A stretch of DNA of 64,000 nt from Amycolatopsis arida (GCF_900115565.1 NZ_FOWW01000010.1:161038-225037); one strand, 5' to 3'; positions 1 to 8,794 are shown, counted from the stretch's first letter. Program-made: numbers and translations. Notes: generated from the sequence alone by a model not told the origin.

Positions 1-4
1 CTGG

Positions 5-427
5 GTGGGCCGCCAGCCGCCGACCCTGGTGCGGGTGGTGGTGCTCGTCCTCGCGGTGGCGCTGGTCGGGTTCGGGCTGTGGTGGCTGGTGCGGTCGCTG
101 CGGCCGCAGCCCCGGCCGGACGTCACGCTGGACGACGCGCCCGGGCACGAGCTGACCGTCACCGCCGCCGCGCTGACCACCGCCGTGCGGGCCGACGCGG
201 AGGCGGTGACCGGGGTGCGCCGGGCGCGGGTCCGTACGGTCGGCGCCGCGGGGCGGCCGGCGTTGCGGCTCACGCTGTGGCTGGCCCCGGGCACCGACCT
301 GCGGCAGGTGTGGGCCGAGCTGGACGGCCGGGTGCTGGCCAGGGCGCGGGAGTCACTCGGCCTGGAGACCCTGCCGGCCACCATCCACCTCGAGCTCGAC
401 GCCGGCGAGCGTCCCCGCGTCCACTGA
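5..427 (+). CDS. Alkaline-shock membrane anchor (AmaP)-like protein, possibly 5' truncated
   Basis: About 140 residues. Residues 8-30 form one strong hydrophobic helix (LVRVVVLVLAVALVGFGLWW) followed by an arginine-rich stretch, and then a soluble alpha/beta domain ending in [10 protein letters not shown]. This is the layout of actinobacterial AmaP/DUF6286 proteins, which anchor or accompany Asp23-family envelope-stress proteins. The partner genes would lie left of the window. The frame is open to the left edge, so the GTG at position 5 may be internal and the gene may begin outside. The last 75 bp overlap the tail of the convergent MFS gene. The family assignment is by resemblance only. Confidence 0.6.
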   Translation: MGRQPPTLVRVVVLVLAVALVGFGLWWLVRSLRPQPRPDVTLDDAPGHELTVTAAALTTAVRADAEAVTGVRRARVRTVGAAGRPALRLTLWLAPGTDLRQVWAELDGRVLARARESLGLETLPATIHLELDAGERPRVH

Positions 428-1738
428 GTCTGAGCCCGCGGGTCGCCCGCTCGACGACCGCGCCGCGGCCGTACCCCGCACGCCGGCCAGGGCCGGTTCC
501 GGCGCGGGGGCCAGCCGCCCTGAGCGGCTCAGCAGGTGCACGCCCGCGGCGCACAGCACGCCGACCCCGGCCAGCACGACCCACGGCGCCCACGGCACCC
601 CGCCGGCGCGGGCCAGGTCCAGCGCCGCGCCGGTGCCGAGGTTGCCCACCGCGATGCCGACCCCGCAGATGGTGTTGTAGAGCCCGTAGTGCGTGGCGAC
701 CATCCGGTTGCCGGCCAGCGAGACGATCGTGTCCATCTCGAACGGGAACACCACCACGACCCCCAGGCCGAGCGCCGCGGCCGCCACCAGCAGCGGCACG
801 AACACCGGCCACCCGCCGCCGGCCTCGCCCGCGGTGAGCGCCGGCGGCAGGAACGCCGCCCCCATCAGCAGCAGCCCCACGGCGAGGCACCGGCCGGGGC
901 GCCACCGCGACCGGCACCACCCGGTGATCCGCAGCTGCCCGGCGATGGCGAGCACGCCGGACACCGCGAACAGCCCGCCGACCACGGCCGTGCCCACCAC
1001 CTCGCTGCCGGCCAGCCGCCGCGCCTCCAGCGGCAGCGCCAGGTACATCTGGAACGACAGCACGTACGAGCCGATCATCGTCAGCGCGAACGCCAGGAAC
1101 CGCCGGTTGGTGAGCACCACCCGCACGCCGTCGCGCACCCGCCCGCCGCGCTCGCCGTCCCCGGCCCGCCGGCCGGGCAGCGCGCGCACCTGCAACACGG
1201 TCAGCACCGCGAACACCACCGCGGCCACCAGGCAGGTGAGCCGGAACGTCACCCCGGTCAGCACCAGCCCGACCAGCGGCCCGAGCAGGATTCCGGCCTG
1301 GTAGAACACGTTGAACAGCGCGAACGCCTCGACCCGCCGCTCCCCCGCGTCGGCCGCGACGTAGGCCCGCACCGCGGGGTTGAACAGCGCGCCGGCGAAC
1401 CCCGTGGCGGCCGCCGCGACGAGCAGCGCCGGCACGTTGTCGACCAGCCCGAGCAGCGCGAACCCGACCGTGCGCAGCGCGCACCCCGCCACGATCAGCG
1501 GCTTGTAGCCGAACCGGTCGGCGAGCAGGCCACCGGTCAGGAACATCCCCTGCTGCGCGAAGTTGCGCACCCCGAGCACGAGGCCGACCAGCCACCCGGC
1601 CAACCCGATCTCCAGCGACAGGTGCGCGGCCAGGTACGGCATCAACATGTAGAAGCCGACGTTGATGGAGAACTGGTTGACCGCCAGCAACCGCACCGGC
1701 CGGTCGAACGAGCGGAACTGGCGCAGCACCCCGGTCAC
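353..1738 (-). CDS. MFS transporter, probable exporter
   Basis: About 461 residues with roughly 12 hydrophobic segments, starting [23 protein letters not shown]. The loop after the second helix ([17 protein letters not shown]) fits the MFS signature G-x-L-x-D-R-x-G-x-K. The GTG start overlaps the stop of the upstream cysteine-synthase-like gene by 4 bp (GTGA), so the two are very likely translated from one message, and the transporter probably moves that enzyme's substrate or product. The last 60 or so residues are a low-complexity tail that reads antisense into the preceding convergent gene; no function is evident for it. The substrate cannot be told from sequence. Confidence 0.85.
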   Translation of the reverse strand: MTGVLRQFRSFDRPVRLLAVNQFSINVGFYMLMPYLAAHLSLEIGLAGWLVGLVLGVRNFAQQGMFLTGGLLADRFGYKPLIVAGCALRTVGFALLGLVDNVPALLVAAAATGFAGALFNPAVRAYVAADAGERRVEAFALFNVFYQAGILLGPLVGLVLTGVTFRLTCLVAAVVFAVLTVLQVRALPGRRAGDGERGGRVRDGVRVVLTNRRFLAFALTMIGSYVLSFQMYLALPLEARRLAGSEVVGTAVVGGLFAVSGVLAIAGQLRITGWCRSRWRPGRCLAVGLLLMGAAFLPPALTAGEAGGGWPVFVPLLVAAAALGLGVVVVFPFEMDTIVSLAGNRMVATHYGLYNTICGVGIAVGNLGTGAALDLARAGGVPWAPWVVLAGVGVLCAAGVHLLSRSGRLAPAPEPALAGVRGTAAARSSSGRPAGSDSVDAGTLAGVELEVDGGRQGLQAE

Positions 1739-2823
1739 CGGCCCTCCCTCGGCGCACCCGGAACCGGATCGAGCACCGTGGCGCACCGGGTCCACCGGCG
1801 CACCTCTCGCTCGTCCGGCCGGTCGATCGTGTCCGGCTCGGCCGCGGGTCCCGCCCCGAGCAACCCGTGCTCGGCGCAGAACCGGTCGTTGTAGACGGTG
1901 TCGAAGTACCGCTGCGGCCCGTCCGGGAAGATCGCCGCGATGCGGGTGTCCGCCAGCGAGGTCCGCGCCACCCAGCCGGCCACCAGCGCCACCGCCCCGA
2001 CGCTCCACCCGCCCGACGCGTACCGGGACGCGGCCAGCCGGCGGCACGCCCACACCGCCTCGGCCGGGGCCACCCAGTGCGCCTCGGAGAACGCGCCGTA
2101 GTCGACGTTGCGCGGGTAGATGCTCGACCCGAGGCCGCGCATCAGCCGGGTGCGGGCCGGCTGGCCGAAGATCGTCGAACCGATGGTGTCCACACCGACC
2201 AGCCGCAGCTGCGGGCAGGACCGGCGCAGCGCCCGGCTCACCCCGGCCGAGTGGCCGCCGGTGCCGACCGAGCACACCAGCACGTCGACCCGGCCGAGCT
2301 GGCGCAGCAGCTCCTCGGCGAGCGGCGCGTACGCGGCCACGTTGTCCGGGTTGTGGTACTGGTCCGGACAGAACGCCCCGGGGTGCGCGGCGAGCAGCGC
2401 GGCCACCCGCCGCCGGCGTGCCTCCTGCCAGCCGCCCTCCGGGTGCGGCCGGTCGACGATCTCCACCCGGGTGCCGTACGCGGTGAGCAGGCGGTGCACG
2501 ATCGGCTCCATCCCGGGATCGCCGACCAGCGTCACCGGGTGGCCGTGCACGATGCCGGCCAGCGCCAGGCCGAGGCCGAGCGTGCCACTGGTCGACTCGA
2601 CGATCATGCCGCCGGGAGCGAGGTCGCCGCGCTCCCTGGCGCGGCGGACCATGTGCAGGGCCGGACGGTCCTTCATGCCGCCGGGGTTGTGCCCTTCGAG
2701 CTTGGCCCAGAAGCCCCTGCCATCGGTGGTGAACGGGGTGTCGATCCACACGACCGGGGTGTCGCCGACCGCGGGAGCGGGCGGCCGGTTCGGCGCGGTG
2801 CGCACGATGTCGGACGAGAGCAT
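1735..2823 (-). CDS. PLP-dependent cysteine synthase family protein
   Basis: 362 residues of fold type II. The PLP lysine is expected at K51 in GGMKDRP. The substrate loop reads [12 protein letters not shown], with Thr where classical O-acetylserine sulfhydrylases carry Asn in TSGN. The phosphate loop is GTGGHSAG. The family includes CysK and SbnA-like enzymes that make cysteine or 2,3-diaminopropionate precursors by beta-replacement on an activated serine. The gene starts at an ATG and is followed, with a 4-bp overlap, by an MFS exporter. A biosynthesis-plus-export pair is the best reading. The exact reaction is unknown, and the altered loop argues against calling it a plain housekeeping cysteine synthase. 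Confidence 0.8.
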   Translation of the reverse strand: MLSSDIVRTAPNRPPAPAVGDTPVVWIDTPFTTDGRGFWAKLEGHNPGGMKDRPALHMVRRARERGDLAPGGMIVESTSGTLGLGLALAGIVHGHPVTLVGDPGMEPIVHRLLTAYGTRVEIVDRPHPEGGWQEARRRRVAALLAAHPGAFCPDQYHNPDNVAAYAPLAEELLRQLGRVDVLVCSVGTGGHSAGVSRALRRSCPQLRLVGVDTIGSTIFGQPARTRLMRGLGSSIYPRNVDYGAFSEAHWVAPAEAVWACRRLAASRYASGGWSVGAVALVAGWVARTSLADTRIAAIFPDGPQRYFDTVYNDRFCAEHGLLGAGPAAEPDTIDRPDEREVRRWTRCATVLDPVPGAPREGR

Positions 2824-2901
2824 GACGAGACCTCACGGAAGAGAAGGGGGACGGCGAGCGGGTCGGCACCGGCCGCGACGAATCGGCGGCCGGCGGCCCG
2901 A

Positions 2902-3327
2902 TCAGCGCCGCAGCACGCAGAGGGTGGTGAGGACGTCTCGCCCGCGCACCGGTCGTCTCGGCGCGGGACGCGCGCCACGCAGGAGCCGGGCAAAGGGGAG
3001 CAGCGCGAGTGGCGCCACGGCGATGACGCCGCCGGTGCCGGGCGCCGGGTGGTCGGCGTGGTCGGCGGACCTGGGCAGCGCCAGGCACCGGGGATGGCCC
3101 GCGTGCGGCACCGGCGCCGGGGCCTGGTGACCGGGCGCGCAGTCGTCGGTCACGACGCCGTGGTCCGTGAGGGTGGAGGTGACGCCGGTGTGGCTCCCCA
3201 GGTCGTGATCGGCCGCGGAGTGCCCGGCGGGTTCGGCGGCGGGCAGCAGGTGGCAGACGAGGTAGACGGCGAGCACGACGAGCGCGCCCACCCGTCCCGC
3301 CCGTCCCGTCACCGCCCTGGCACCCAC
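2902..3327 (-). CDS. Small His/Cys-containing membrane protein, function unknown
   Basis: About 141 residues if it starts at GTG 3327. One N-terminal hydrophobic segment (VGALVVLAVYLVCHLL) is followed by a region rich in His, Asp and Cys (for example HSAADHD, DDCAPGHQ, PHAGHPRC), a second hydrophobic patch (VIAVAPLALLPFARLL), and a basic tail. The layout recalls DUF6153-type actinobacterial proteins and could bind a metal, but this is resemblance only. It lies 78 bp upstream of the cysteine-synthase-like gene on the same strand, and its start faces the DNA ligase gene, so a shared divergent promoter region is likely. Confidence 0.5.
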   Translation of the reverse strand: MGARAVTGRAGRVGALVVLAVYLVCHLLPAAEPAGHSAADHDLGSHTGVTSTLTDHGVVTDDCAPGHQAPAPVPHAGHPRCLALPRSADHADHPAPGTGGVIAVAPLALLPFARLLRGARPAPRRPVRGRDVLTTLCVLRR

Positions 3328-3414
3328 GGCGACCAAACGTACCCGAGGAGTGGCGGGCGCCGCAGCCGGCCTCACCCGAGTCGCCGATGTCGGGCGAGTG
3401 AGGACAATGGCGCC

Positions 3415-4494
3415 ATGCCGCTGCCGCTCACCCCGCCGGTGACCCCGATGCTCGCCAAGGCGGGAACGACCATTCCGGAATCCGTGGGGCTGCTGTTCGA
3501 GCCCAAATGGGACGGTTTCCGCTGCCTGGTGTTCCGCGACGGGGCCGAGCTCACCCTGCAGTCCCGCGCGGGCAAGCCACTCAACCGGTACTTCCCGGAA
3601 GCGGTGGACCGGCTCGCCCGCGCCCTGCCCGAGCGGGTGGTGCTGGACGGCGAGTTGGTGGTGGCCCGCGACGGCCGGCTGGACTTCGACGCGCTGACCG
3701 AGCGGATCCACCCCGCGCAGAGCCGGATCCGACTGTTCGCCGAGCGGACCCCCGCCGAGTTCGTCGCGTTCGACCTGCTCGCGCTCGGCACGGAGGACTG
3801 GACGGAACGGGACACCGGGCGGCGGCGGGACCGCCTGGTCGAGGTGGTCGACGGGGCGGTGCCCATCACCCCGGCCACCACCGACCCGGCCACCGCGCGG
3901 CACTGGTTCACCCTCTTCGAGGGCGCCGGGCTGGACGGGGTGATCGGCAAGCCGCTGGACGCGCCCTACCAGCCGGGCAAGCGGGTGATGGTCAAGTACA
4001 AGCACTCCCGCACGGCCGACTGCGTGCTGGCCGGCCTGCGCTGGCACGCCGACGGCGCGCCCGGCGAGGCCGTGGGGTCCTTCCTGCTCGGCCTGTACGA
4101 CGCCGCCGGGGTGCTGCACCACGTGGGAGTGGTCGGCTCGTTCCCCGCGGCCCGCCGGTGCGAGCTGGCCACCGAGCTCGCGCCGCTGATCGTCCACGAA
4201 GGACGGCATCCGTGGCTCGGCGCCGACGTAGTGCCCGAGCAGCGGCTGCCCGGCGGGGTGAACCGCTGGCGCAGCGCCGAGCAGCCGTGGGTGCCGCTAC
4301 GACCCGAACGGGTCGTCGAGGTCGCCTACGAGCACACCGAGGGCGGTCACCCGGCGCGGTTCCGGCACAACCCGCGGTTCGTCCGCTGGCGGCCCGACCG
4401 GGAGCCGGAGTCGTGCGGCTACGACCAGCTCGAGGAGCCGGTCCGGTACGACCTCGACGCGGTGTTCCGCGGCGAGGTGCGACGCACCCGGTAG
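3415..4494 (+). CDS. ligC: ATP-dependent DNA ligase, LigC type
   Basis: 359 residues: an adenylation domain followed by an OB-fold domain, without the N-terminal extension of LigB. The nucleotidyl-transferase motif I is EPKWDGFR, with the AMP-accepting lysine at about K31. Later motifs include LDGELVV, FDLLAL, DGVIGK and the MVKYKH motif V. Such ligases seal nicks in repair, often with non-homologous end-joining proteins, and act beside the essential NAD-dependent LigA. No ku or polymerase-domain gene is nearby. ATG 3415 is preceded 6 nt upstream by GACAAT, a possible -10, so the message may be leaderless. Confidence 0.88.
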   Translation: MPLPLTPPVTPMLAKAGTTIPESVGLLFEPKWDGFRCLVFRDGAELTLQSRAGKPLNRYFPEAVDRLARALPERVVLDGELVVARDGRLDFDALTERIHPAQSRIRLFAERTPAEFVAFDLLALGTEDWTERDTGRRRDRLVEVVDGAVPITPATTDPATARHWFTLFEGAGLDGVIGKPLDAPYQPGKRVMVKYKHSRTADCVLAGLRWHADGAPGEAVGSFLLGLYDAAGVLHHVGVVGSFPAARRCELATELAPLIVHEGRHPWLGADVVPEQRLPGGVNRWRSAEQPWVPLRPERVVEVAYEHTEGGHPARFRHNPRFVRWRPDREPESCGYDQLEEPVRYDLDAVFRGEVRRTR

Positions 4495-4652
4495 CGGCCC
4501 CGCGAACACCCTCTCCTCGCTTGCGCTCGTCGACGGCGTTCGCCCAGGCTGCTGTGTTGAATGGTTCGCTCCGCAAGCTCCGCTCACCCCGCGCTCACAG
4601 CCGGCGTGCCAAGGTCGTCGCGGGACATCACCGAGAAAGTGAGGATCACTCC
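4495..4652. other. Intergenic region without a recognisable gene
   Basis: 158 bp between the ligase stop and the lipoprotein start. I see no open frame with coding character, no strong hairpin and no convincing promoter hexamers. The stretch holds short CGCTTGCGCTCG-type sequence typical of degenerate actinobacterial spacers. Confidence 0.4.
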
Positions 4653-6191
4653 GTGCGCCGTGGCCTGGCCCTCGCCGCCGCACTGGCCGTGCTGCTGGGC
4701 GGCTGCACCGCCGGCCCCTCGACCCGGCCACCGGTGGTGGAGAACGACGGGGCACAGCCACCGCGGCAGCCCACGACCAGCCGCCCGGTGCCGCTGCCCC
4801 CGCTCACCGAGCCGGGCACCTCGGCGGTCCGCTGGGGCACCTGCGGCGGTGACGCCGTGGCCAGACTCGGCGACGACCGGCCGCCACCGGACGTGCCGCT
4901 GACGTGCGCCCGGCTCACCACCGCCCTCGACGCGCCCGACCTACCCGGCCGCGGGATCATCCGGCTCGCCGTGCTCAAGGCCGGTAACGGGCCGGTGCCG
5001 CTCGTGGTGGTCAACGACGTCGACGGGGTGCCCGGGACCCGCTACGCCGCCCGGCTGGCCGCGCGCCTGCCACCGGAGCTGCTCGAGAGGCTCTCGCTGA
5101 TCGGCGTGGACCGGCGGGGCACGGGCGGGTCGGACCCGATCAGCTGCGTCGACGCCGAGGTGCGCGAGCAGCTGCTCGGCCACGACCCGGCCGCGCGGAC
5201 CGTGGAGCCGCTGCTGGAAGCCGCGCGCCGCGCCGGGCAGCAGTGCACGATCAGCCTGGAGAACGCGCAGACCACGTTCGACAGCTGGCGCACCGCCGGC
5301 GACCTGGAGGAGCTGCGCGACCAGCTGGGCGTCGACCACCTGCACGCGCTCGGGCACGGGGAGGGGTCGCGGGTGCTCACCGCCTACGCGAACCGGTACC
5401 CCGAGCGGGTCGGCCGGTTCGTGCTCGACGGCGTGCCCGACCCGGCGCCGGACTCGGCCGAGGTGCTCGACGGGGTGGCCGCCGGGGTGACCGCCACCCT
5501 CGACGCGTTCGGCACCGACTGCGCCGCTCGAGGCTGCCCGCTCGGCGCCGACGCCGCCGGTGCGGTATCGGCGCTGGTCCAACGGTTGCGCGCGGCGCCG
5601 CTGAGCACGCCCACCGGGGCGCGGATGGGCCCTGCGCTGGCGCTCTACGCCGTGTGGAACGGGCTGCGGCAGCGGGAGCGGTGGCCGGAGCTGGCCGATG
5701 CGGTGGCGGCCGCCCGCGGCGGGGACGTGGCGGCGCTGGCGGAGTTCGCCGAGCCGCTGCTGGCGGAGGCCACCACCGGGGCACCGCGGCTGGACGCGGC
5801 GCTGGCGACGCTGTGCAACGACACGGCCGACCGGCTGCCGGCGGACCGGATCGACACGGTCGCCGGCACGCTGCGGCAGCAGTACCCACTGTTCGGCGCG
5901 CTGGTGGCGCAGCGACTGGCGTGGTGCGGGCCGTGGCCGGTGCGCCGCGAGCCGCCGCCGGAGCCGGCGACGCGCGGGGTGCCGCCGATCCTGATCGCCA
6001 GCACCGCGGCCGACCCGGTCACCCCGGAGGCGGGGACGGCCCGCGCCGCCGAGCGGATGCCCACCGCCGTGCGGGTGGCCTGGCAGGGCGCGGGCCACGG
6101 CGCGCTCGGCTCACCCTGCGTCGTCACCGCGGTGCGGGGGTTCCTGCTCGACGGCACGGTGCCGCGCGACGGCACCCTCTGCCCGGCCTGA
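4653..6191 (+). CDS. Alpha/beta-hydrolase lipoprotein with TAP-like C-terminus; nucleophile Ser missing
   Basis: About 512 residues. It begins with a lipoprotein signal (VRRGLALAAALAVLLGGC; lipobox LLGG-C), so it should be anchored outside the cytoplasmic membrane. The rest resembles the secreted tripeptidyl aminopeptidase family: an oxyanion region (VVNDVDGVPG), VDRRGTGGSDP, the nucleophile elbow, YPERVGRFVLDGVPDP, a helical lid, then IASTAADPVTP with the acid Asp and GAGHGAL with the catalytic His. The elbow at residues 234-239 reads GHGEGS where GxSxG is expected, so residue 236 is Gly. Unless Ser239 substitutes, this may be a non-catalytic binding protein. The GTG start was chosen for the signal peptide. 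Confidence 0.8.
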   Translation: MRRGLALAAALAVLLGGCTAGPSTRPPVVENDGAQPPRQPTTSRPVPLPPLTEPGTSAVRWGTCGGDAVARLGDDRPPPDVPLTCARLTTALDAPDLPGRGIIRLAVLKAGNGPVPLVVVNDVDGVPGTRYAARLAARLPPELLERLSLIGVDRRGTGGSDPISCVDAEVREQLLGHDPAARTVEPLLEAARRAGQQCTISLENAQTTFDSWRTAGDLEELRDQLGVDHLHALGHGEGSRVLTAYANRYPERVGRFVLDGVPDPAPDSAEVLDGVAAGVTATLDAFGTDCAARGCPLGADAAGAVSALVQRLRAAPLSTPTGARMGPALALYAVWNGLRQRERWPELADAVAAARGGDVAALAEFAEPLLAEATTGAPRLDAALATLCNDTADRLPADRIDTVAGTLRQQYPLFGALVAQRLAWCGPWPVRREPPPEPATRGVPPILIASTAADPVTPEAGTARAAERMPTAVRVAWQGAGHGALGSPCVVTAVRGFLLDGTVPRDGTLCPA

Positions 6192-6221
6192 GCGTGGCTC
6201 ACGGCGCGATGTGGTGCCGAT

Positions 6222-6313
6222 CGCGTGTCCGCCGGCTGTGCCCGCGTGTCCGCCGGCTGTGATCGCGTGTCCGCGTCGCGCGGCGCGGACGGCCGTGCAC
6301 AGCACGCGGACAC
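6222..6313. repeat. Intergenic repeat, copy A: three units of 21-nt period plus an inverted arm
   Basis: The core CGCGTGTCCGC begins at 6222, 6243 and 6264, exactly 21 nt apart. The first two units continue CGGCTGTG. The inverse core CGCGGACAC lies at 6305-6313. The same core occurs at 30180, 36681 and 53087. This copy follows the lipoprotein gene and precedes the VTT gene. Confidence 0.85.
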
Positions 6314-6390
6314 AGCGTCAGTCGAGGTCGAGCACCGGCTCAGTCGAGCACGGCCCGGCACGCGCGTCACCGGGTTTTCCCGGCCTGCCT

Positions 6391-6396
6391 TACGGT
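6391..6396 (+). promoter_or_regulatory. Candidate -10 (TACGGT) for a leaderless message
   Basis: TACGGT fits TANNNT and ends 7 nt before GTG 6404. That is the spacing at which transcription would begin on the start codon. No Shine-Dalgarno sequence precedes this start. Confidence 0.5.
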
Positions 6397-6403
6397 GGAC
6401 GCC

Positions 6404-7222
6404 GTGCCCCGCCGGACCCAGCTGCTCGCCGCCGGCGCCGCCCTCACCGCGCTGGTGGCCGCGGCGCTGCTGCTGCCCGTCCCCGGCCCCGCCGCGCTGC
6501 GGGCCTGGGCCGACGGCGCCGGCCCGGTCGCCCCGCTGCTGTTGCTGGCCGGCTACGCGGTGCTGACCGTGGCGCCGATCCCGCGGACCGTCTTCAGCCT
6601 GGCCGCCGGGCTGCTGCTCGGCAACGCGCTGGGCATCGCGGTCGCGATGACGGCCACCGCGATCTCCGCGGCGCTCGGCTTCCTGCTCGCCCGCGCGCTC
6701 GGCCGAGACCTCGTCGCGAAGTACCTGCGGCGACCCGCGGTGCGCACGGTCGACGAGCGGCTCGCCGGCGGCGGGGCGCTCGCGGTGGCGTCGCTGCGGC
6801 TGATCCCGGTGATCCCGTTCGCGCCGCTGAGCTACTGCTGCGGGCTGTCGTCGGTACGGCCGCGGCCCTACCTCGCCGGCACGGTGGTCGGCAGCCTGCC
6901 CGGAACGGCCGCCGTGGTGCTGCTCGGTGACGCGCTCACCGGCGGCACGCCACCGGCGTTGCTGATCTGCTACGCGGCGTTCGCCCTCGCCGGCGCGGCC
7001 GGTCTGTACCGCGCCGTGCGCCCGGTCGGATCCCGCCCGGCGCGCGGGAATCCGTGCCATCACAAGGATCGCCGGCACGGCGACCCGCGGCGGCGGCTGA
7101 CGGCGACCGCGGCCCTGCGCCCGCTACACTCGGCCGCGGGCGCGCCCGGGACGCGTGCCACCAATCCGAACTCTTGCGGACAGTTGGGCGAGGAGCAGCC
7201 GTCATCGACACCGGTCACGTGA
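6404..7222 (+). CDS. VTT-domain (TVP38/TMEM64 / DedA-like) membrane protein
   Basis: About 272 residues. The VTT/SNARE-associated core is visible: several hydrophobic helices, the motif FSLAAGLLLGN, then LRLIPVIPFAPLSYCCGL and GTVVGSLPGTAAVVLLGD, typical of the TVP38 family of lipid-scramblase-like proteins in the cytoplasmic membrane. The last ~65 residues after the final helix are polar and low in complexity and run into the kinase start. The stop overlaps GTG 7219 by 4 bp. GTG 6404 is preferred over GTG 6395 because a candidate leaderless -10 lies 7 nt upstream of it. Confidence 0.78.
   Translation: MPRRTQLLAAGAALTALVAAALLLPVPGPAALRAWADGAGPVAPLLLLAGYAVLTVAPIPRTVFSLAAGLLLGNALGIAVAMTATAISAALGFLLARALGRDLVAKYLRRPAVRTVDERLAGGGALAVASLRLIPVIPFAPLSYCCGLSSVRPRPYLAGTVVGSLPGTAAVVLLGDALTGGTPPALLICYAAFALAGAAGLYRAVRPVGSRPARGNPCHHKDRRHGDPRRRLTATAALRPLHSAAGAPGTRATNPNSCGQLGEEQPSSTPVT
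7125..7130 (+). promoter_or_regulatory. Candidate -10 (TACACT) for the Ser/Thr kinase gene
   Basis: TACACT lies inside the polar tail of the VTT frame. It would give the kinase message a leader of about 80 nt containing AGGAG at 7191-7195. No clear -35 is seen. Confidence 0.35.
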
Positions 7223-8772
7223 TCGCAGGCCATTACCGCCTCGAGGAGCACATCGGCAGCGGCGCCATGGGCGTCGTGTGGCGTGCCCTGGACGAGCGCC
7301 TCGAGCGGTCGGTCGCGATCAAGCAGATCCTGACCCAGCCGGGACTGTCCGAGGCGGAGCGGCAGAACGTGCGCCAGCGGGCCATGCGCGAGGCGAAGAA
7401 CGCCGCCCGCTTCCAGCACCCCAACGCGGTCGTGGTGTTCGACATCGCCGAGCACGCGGGTGACCCGTGCCTGGTGATGGAGTACCTGCCGTCGAAGAGC
7501 CTGTCCGCGATCATCGCCGAGCGCGGCACCCTCCCGCTGGGCGAGGTGGCCGCGATCGGACAGCAGGTGGCGGCCGCGCTGGTGGCCGCGCACCGGGCGG
7601 GCATCGTGCACCGCGACGTCAAGCCGGGCAACATCCTGGTCGCCGAGAACGGCGTCGCGAAGATCACCGACTTCGGCATCTCCCGGGCGGCGGGCGACCT
7701 CACGCTGACCCAGACCGGGCTGATCGGCGGGACACCCGCCTACCTGGCGCCGGAGCTGGCCCGCGGCTCCGACCCGGCGCCCAGCTCCGACGTGTTCGCG
7801 CTGGGCGCCACGCTCTACCACACGATCGAGGGCCAGCCGCCGTACGGCAACAACGCCAACCAGCTCGCCCTGCTCTACGCCGCCGCCAACGGCAAGATCA
7901 TCCCGCCGAAGTCGGCCGGGCCGGCCACCGCGCTGCTGATGAGCCTGCTGCGCAGCGACCCCGCCGAGCGGCCGTCGATGAGCGAGGCCCGGCAGCAGCT
8001 GGCCGCGCTCGCCGGGGACAGCCCGGGCCCGTCCCCCACCCTGGTGTCCCCGCCACTGACCGGAGGCGGGCACGGCGGCCGGCAGCCGGCGGCGGTGCCG
8101 GCACCGCTCAGCAACGGCGCGGTCCGGCCGCCGTGGCAGCGCGCCGACCGGCCGGGCGCCGACAAGCCGGGCGCGGCCACGGCTCCCCCGCCGACCTCCA
8201 CGTTCGACTCGGTGCCGCCCACCTCGGGGAACACGTCGGGCGGGGGCGGCACGGGCAGACGCAAGCCCCTCGTCCTCGGCGCGATCGCCGCCGTGGTCGT
8301 CCTCGCCGCGACCCTGCTCACCATCGTGCTCGTCAACAGCGGCGGCGGTCAGGACCCCGGAGCCCAGGCCCAGCCCTCGGCTCCCACCTCCGAGCAGCCA
8401 TCGTCCAGCCCGCCCGTTCCTCCGCTCGGTCAGACCAAGCACACCGGGGGCCAGTTGCAGTGGCAGACGGCCGGGCAACGAATCGAGGACTTCTACGACA
8501 ACCCCGCGGGGTCGTGGAACCTCCTGACGCCCGCCGCGCAGGCACGCTTCGGCAGCCAGGAGGACTTCCGCGAGTACTGGGCCGAGCACACCGTGCGGGG
8601 CTACCGCGGCATCCACGCGTACAAGGGCAACAACGCCGATGGCTCCGTTGACATGCAGCTCAACGTCGACCTCGGCGAAGGACCGCAGACGGTGGTCCTC
8701 CGAGTGATCGAGTCCGGCGGCGTGCTGCTCATCGACGGGGATCCCCGACCAGGCGGCGACTCCGAAGGTTGA
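7219..8772 (+). CDS. Membrane-anchored Ser/Thr protein kinase (PknB-like)
   Basis: About 517 residues from GTG 7219. The kinase domain has the glycine loop GSGAMGVV, Lys35 in VAIK, the catalytic HRDVKPGN with Asp133, DFG at about 151, and YLAPE. A Pro/Ser-rich juxtamembrane linker follows, then one membrane helix near 348-372 (VLGAIAAVVVLAATLLTIVLV) and an extracellular domain of about 120 residues with no PASTA repeats (FYDNPAGSWNLL, FREYWAEH). It probably senses an envelope signal. The start is uncertain: AGGAG at 7191-7195 is well placed for codons at 7201 or 7204, but those are GTC and ATC. The alternative is GTG 7219, coupled to the preceding stop. Confidence 0.9.
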   Translation: MIAGHYRLEEHIGSGAMGVVWRALDERLERSVAIKQILTQPGLSEAERQNVRQRAMREAKNAARFQHPNAVVVFDIAEHAGDPCLVMEYLPSKSLSAIIAERGTLPLGEVAAIGQQVAAALVAAHRAGIVHRDVKPGNILVAENGVAKITDFGISRAAGDLTLTQTGLIGGTPAYLAPELARGSDPAPSSDVFALGATLYHTIEGQPPYGNNANQLALLYAAANGKIIPPKSAGPATALLMSLLRSDPAERPSMSEARQQLAALAGDSPGPSPTLVSPPLTGGGHGGRQPAAVPAPLSNGAVRPPWQRADRPGADKPGAATAPPPTSTFDSVPPTSGNTSGGGGTGRRKPLVLGAIAAVVVLAATLLTIVLVNSGGGQDPGAQAQPSAPTSEQPSSSPPVPPLGQTKHTGGQLQWQTAGQRIEDFYDNPAGSWNLLTPAAQARFGSQEDFREYWAEHTVRGYRGIHAYKGNNADGSVDMQLNVDLGEGPQTVVLRVIESGGVLLIDGDPRPGGDSEG

Positions 8773-8794
8773 TGCGCTACGGCCGGCCGTGGCC

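Noticed and set aside
1867..3414. Very long open frame continuing upstream from the ligase
   Set aside because: It is the antisense shadow of the cysteine-synthase-like gene in GC-rich DNA. The ligase domain starts with MPLPLTPPVTPML at 3415.
6211..6390. Repetitive peptide frames around 6.2 kb
   Set aside because: The repeated seven-residue pattern is a translation of the 21-nt intergenic repeat, not a gene.
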